A DNA stretch of 7,798 nucleotides from DATKWV01 sp035529405 (GTDB lineage: Bacteria > Planctomycetota > Phycisphaerae > Sedimentisphaerales > Anaerobacaceae): the NCBI GenBank assembly GCA_035529405.1, contig DATKWV010000022.1, positions 1-7,798 of the forward strand, given 5' to 3'. The first letter of the stretch is position 1. Each line of letters starts with the position of its first letter. Below are positions 7,154 through 7,798 of the stretch, piece after piece. A model generated the notes under the pieces. It had not been told where the DNA came from. It did no database searches and was given only the letters and a program-made list of their open reading frames with translations. The position numbers and the translations under genes are program-made.

Positions 7154-7602
7154 TACACCGGAACCCAAGCGGCTGAGAAATTGCAGATTGGCCGAACTAC
7201 TTTGGGCCGATGGCCCAAGAAAGGCAAGTTGGCGAAACCGGCCCCATGCATGGCTGGTAACATAATGGAAATCGTTAAGGCAATAATACCAGTCACCGCA
7301 AGTCCACCAGCCAAAGTCATATTACCACTCGGATCAATATTCATAACCGGATTATTGTGCACGTAGAGATACTTGTGCAGCGATTGCGGGTCTTGCATAT
7401 TTCCGGCGAAGGGGTCCATTCTGTTGAATCGGCCGGTGTTTTGGTCGTACCAGCGGGCACGCAAATAATAATTCTGTGCATCAGTGTCAAAATGTTCGCC
7501 TGCATAAAGCAGCGAAGTCGAACTGCTTGTATCAGTCGGATTGCCGGCAAAAGATATTTGGATATGAACGTGGAAATGGAGAACGAAGACGAATCTGCTG
7601 AT
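7153..7602 (-). pseudogene. RHS repeat-associated core domain, orphan C-terminal fragment
   Basis: The frame is open from 7602 (TGA at 7605-7603 just upstream) to the TAG at 7155-7153. It contains the RHS core signature LLYAGEHFD, then YYLRARWYDQNTGRF, DPFAGN, LHKYLYVHNNP and the closing IDPSGN. The first 14 or so residues (FVFVLHFHVH...) are unlike RHS, so homology begins near base 7560. No ATG, GTG or TTG precedes the core. The TTG at 7464 would cut through it, so a TTG-started protein of 103 residues is possible but doubtful. After IDPSGN only about 55 residues remain, including one hydrophobic segment (LAGGLAVTGIIALTISIML) and no toxin domain I recognise. Full RHS proteins carry many YD repeats before this core; none are here. 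The stop codon falls exactly where tRNA homology begins. It is probably a decayed or displaced RHS tip. Confidence 0.75.
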
Positions 7603-7718
7603 TCAAAAGAAAAAAGGATTTACAAAAAAAAGTTGCTTAATCGAAATTTCCCAATTTCATAACCAATTGTTATTATTCAACTTATAAGGGGCAGTAGTGA
7701 TATATTATAAATTTTTAA

Positions 7719-7747
7719 TTGACTTAGATAAATTGCGGCAGTATAAT
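7719..7747 (+). promoter_or_regulatory. Near-consensus sigma70 promoter pointing out of the right edge
   Basis: TTGACT (7719-7724), a spacer of exactly 17 bases, and TATAAT (7742-7747). The -10 is perfect and the -35 differs from consensus at one base. An AT-rich tract (7701-7718) upstream resembles an UP element. Transcription would start near 7754. It is divergent from the RHS fragment and would drive a gene or RNA mostly beyond the window. Confidence 0.65.
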
Positions 7748-7763
7748 TGTACATTGGTTAAGC

Positions 7764-7774
7764 AAGGAGGAAGG
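7764..7774 (+). promoter_or_regulatory. Strong Shine-Dalgarno sequence without an ORF in the window
   Basis: AAGGAGGAAGG lies just downstream of the predicted transcription start. The only nearby start-like codon, GTG at 7774-7776, leads to a stop after four codons (GTG ATA GTT AAT TAA), and the other two frames also close at once. If a gene follows, its start is to the right of base 7798 and this site is either a leader minicistron or a purine-rich 5' UTR. Confidence 0.4.
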
Positions 7775-7798
7775 TGATAGTTAATTAAAACTGGGGAC

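Larger units (their letters stand above)
7603..7798. other. AT-rich non-coding stretch at the right edge
   Basis: Apart from the promoter and Shine-Dalgarno site, I see no gene here. Base composition is clearly more AT-rich than the genes to the left. A small perfect hairpin, GAAATT-TCCC-AATTTC, sits at 7643-7658. On the minus strand it is followed, after a gap, by a run of eight T (7631-7624), so it could act weakly as a terminator in that direction. The window stops at ACTGGGGAC, which may be the first half of a palindrome. Confidence 0.5.

Noticed and set aside
7116..7192. Complete tRNA reading of the minus strand
   Set aside because: GCCAATC at 7192-7186 can pair with most of the 3' acceptor strand, but no D-stem with a GG-containing loop forms, the distance to the anticodon stem is too long, and the 32-38 loop would give an unusual AGU anticodon. 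A 3' fragment fits better.
7357..7662. 101-codon plus-strand ORF at the right end
   Set aside because: It is the complement of the RHS core, which is unmistakable on the minus strand.
1..7798. CRISPR array
   Set aside because: The only regular repeats are the in-frame 204-bp units of the adhesin; there are no short direct repeats with unique spacers of similar length.

Overview
The window looks like part of a Planctomycetota genome, probably near Phycisphaerae/Sedimentisphaerales. This is inferred from gene content: a very long acidic beta-helix surface protein with a cysteine-bearing helical C-terminus, a kinesin-light-chain-like TPR protein, a secreted PDZ/S41 protease with a long helical N-terminal part, an RHS core fragment, and a tRNA remnant without encoded CCA. 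No marker gene fixes the taxon.

Layout. (1) Bases 2-3466 (+) hold the C-terminal 1,150 or so residues of a large extracellular repeat protein whose start lies left of the window. Its first 450 bases contain a strict 204-bp (68-residue) tandem repeat, and a rho-independent terminator follows the stop. (2) Bases 3558-4511 (-) encode a membrane-anchored or exported TPR protein, convergent with the first gene. It has a recognisable promoter with an 8-bp palindrome lying over the -10 box. (3) Bases 4563-4836 are a divergent regulatory region with both promoters and a cluster of hairpins, including a terminator-like hairpin on the minus strand. (4) Bases 4837-7029 (+) encode a complete exported S41 (carboxyl-terminal processing) peptidase with its Ser-Lys catalytic pair. 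(5) Bases 7112-7153 (-) are the 3' half of a tRNA, most probably tRNA-Thr. It abuts, nucleotide to nucleotide, the end of an RHS-core reading frame (7153-7602, -) that has lost its N-terminal part. (6) Bases 7603-7798 are AT-rich and carry a near-consensus sigma70 promoter and a strong Shine-Dalgarno sequence pointing out of the right edge, with no ORF after it inside the window.

The first three genes fit a cell-surface theme: surface adhesin, envelope TPR scaffold and envelope protease. They do not form one operon, because the TPR gene is convergent with the adhesin gene and divergent from the protease gene. The point of most interest is the tRNA-3'-end/RHS junction. It has the geometry of the distal attachment site of an element integrated into a tRNA gene. 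If so, bases to the right of about 7153 belong to the element, and an intact tRNA-Thr should lie further right on the minus strand.
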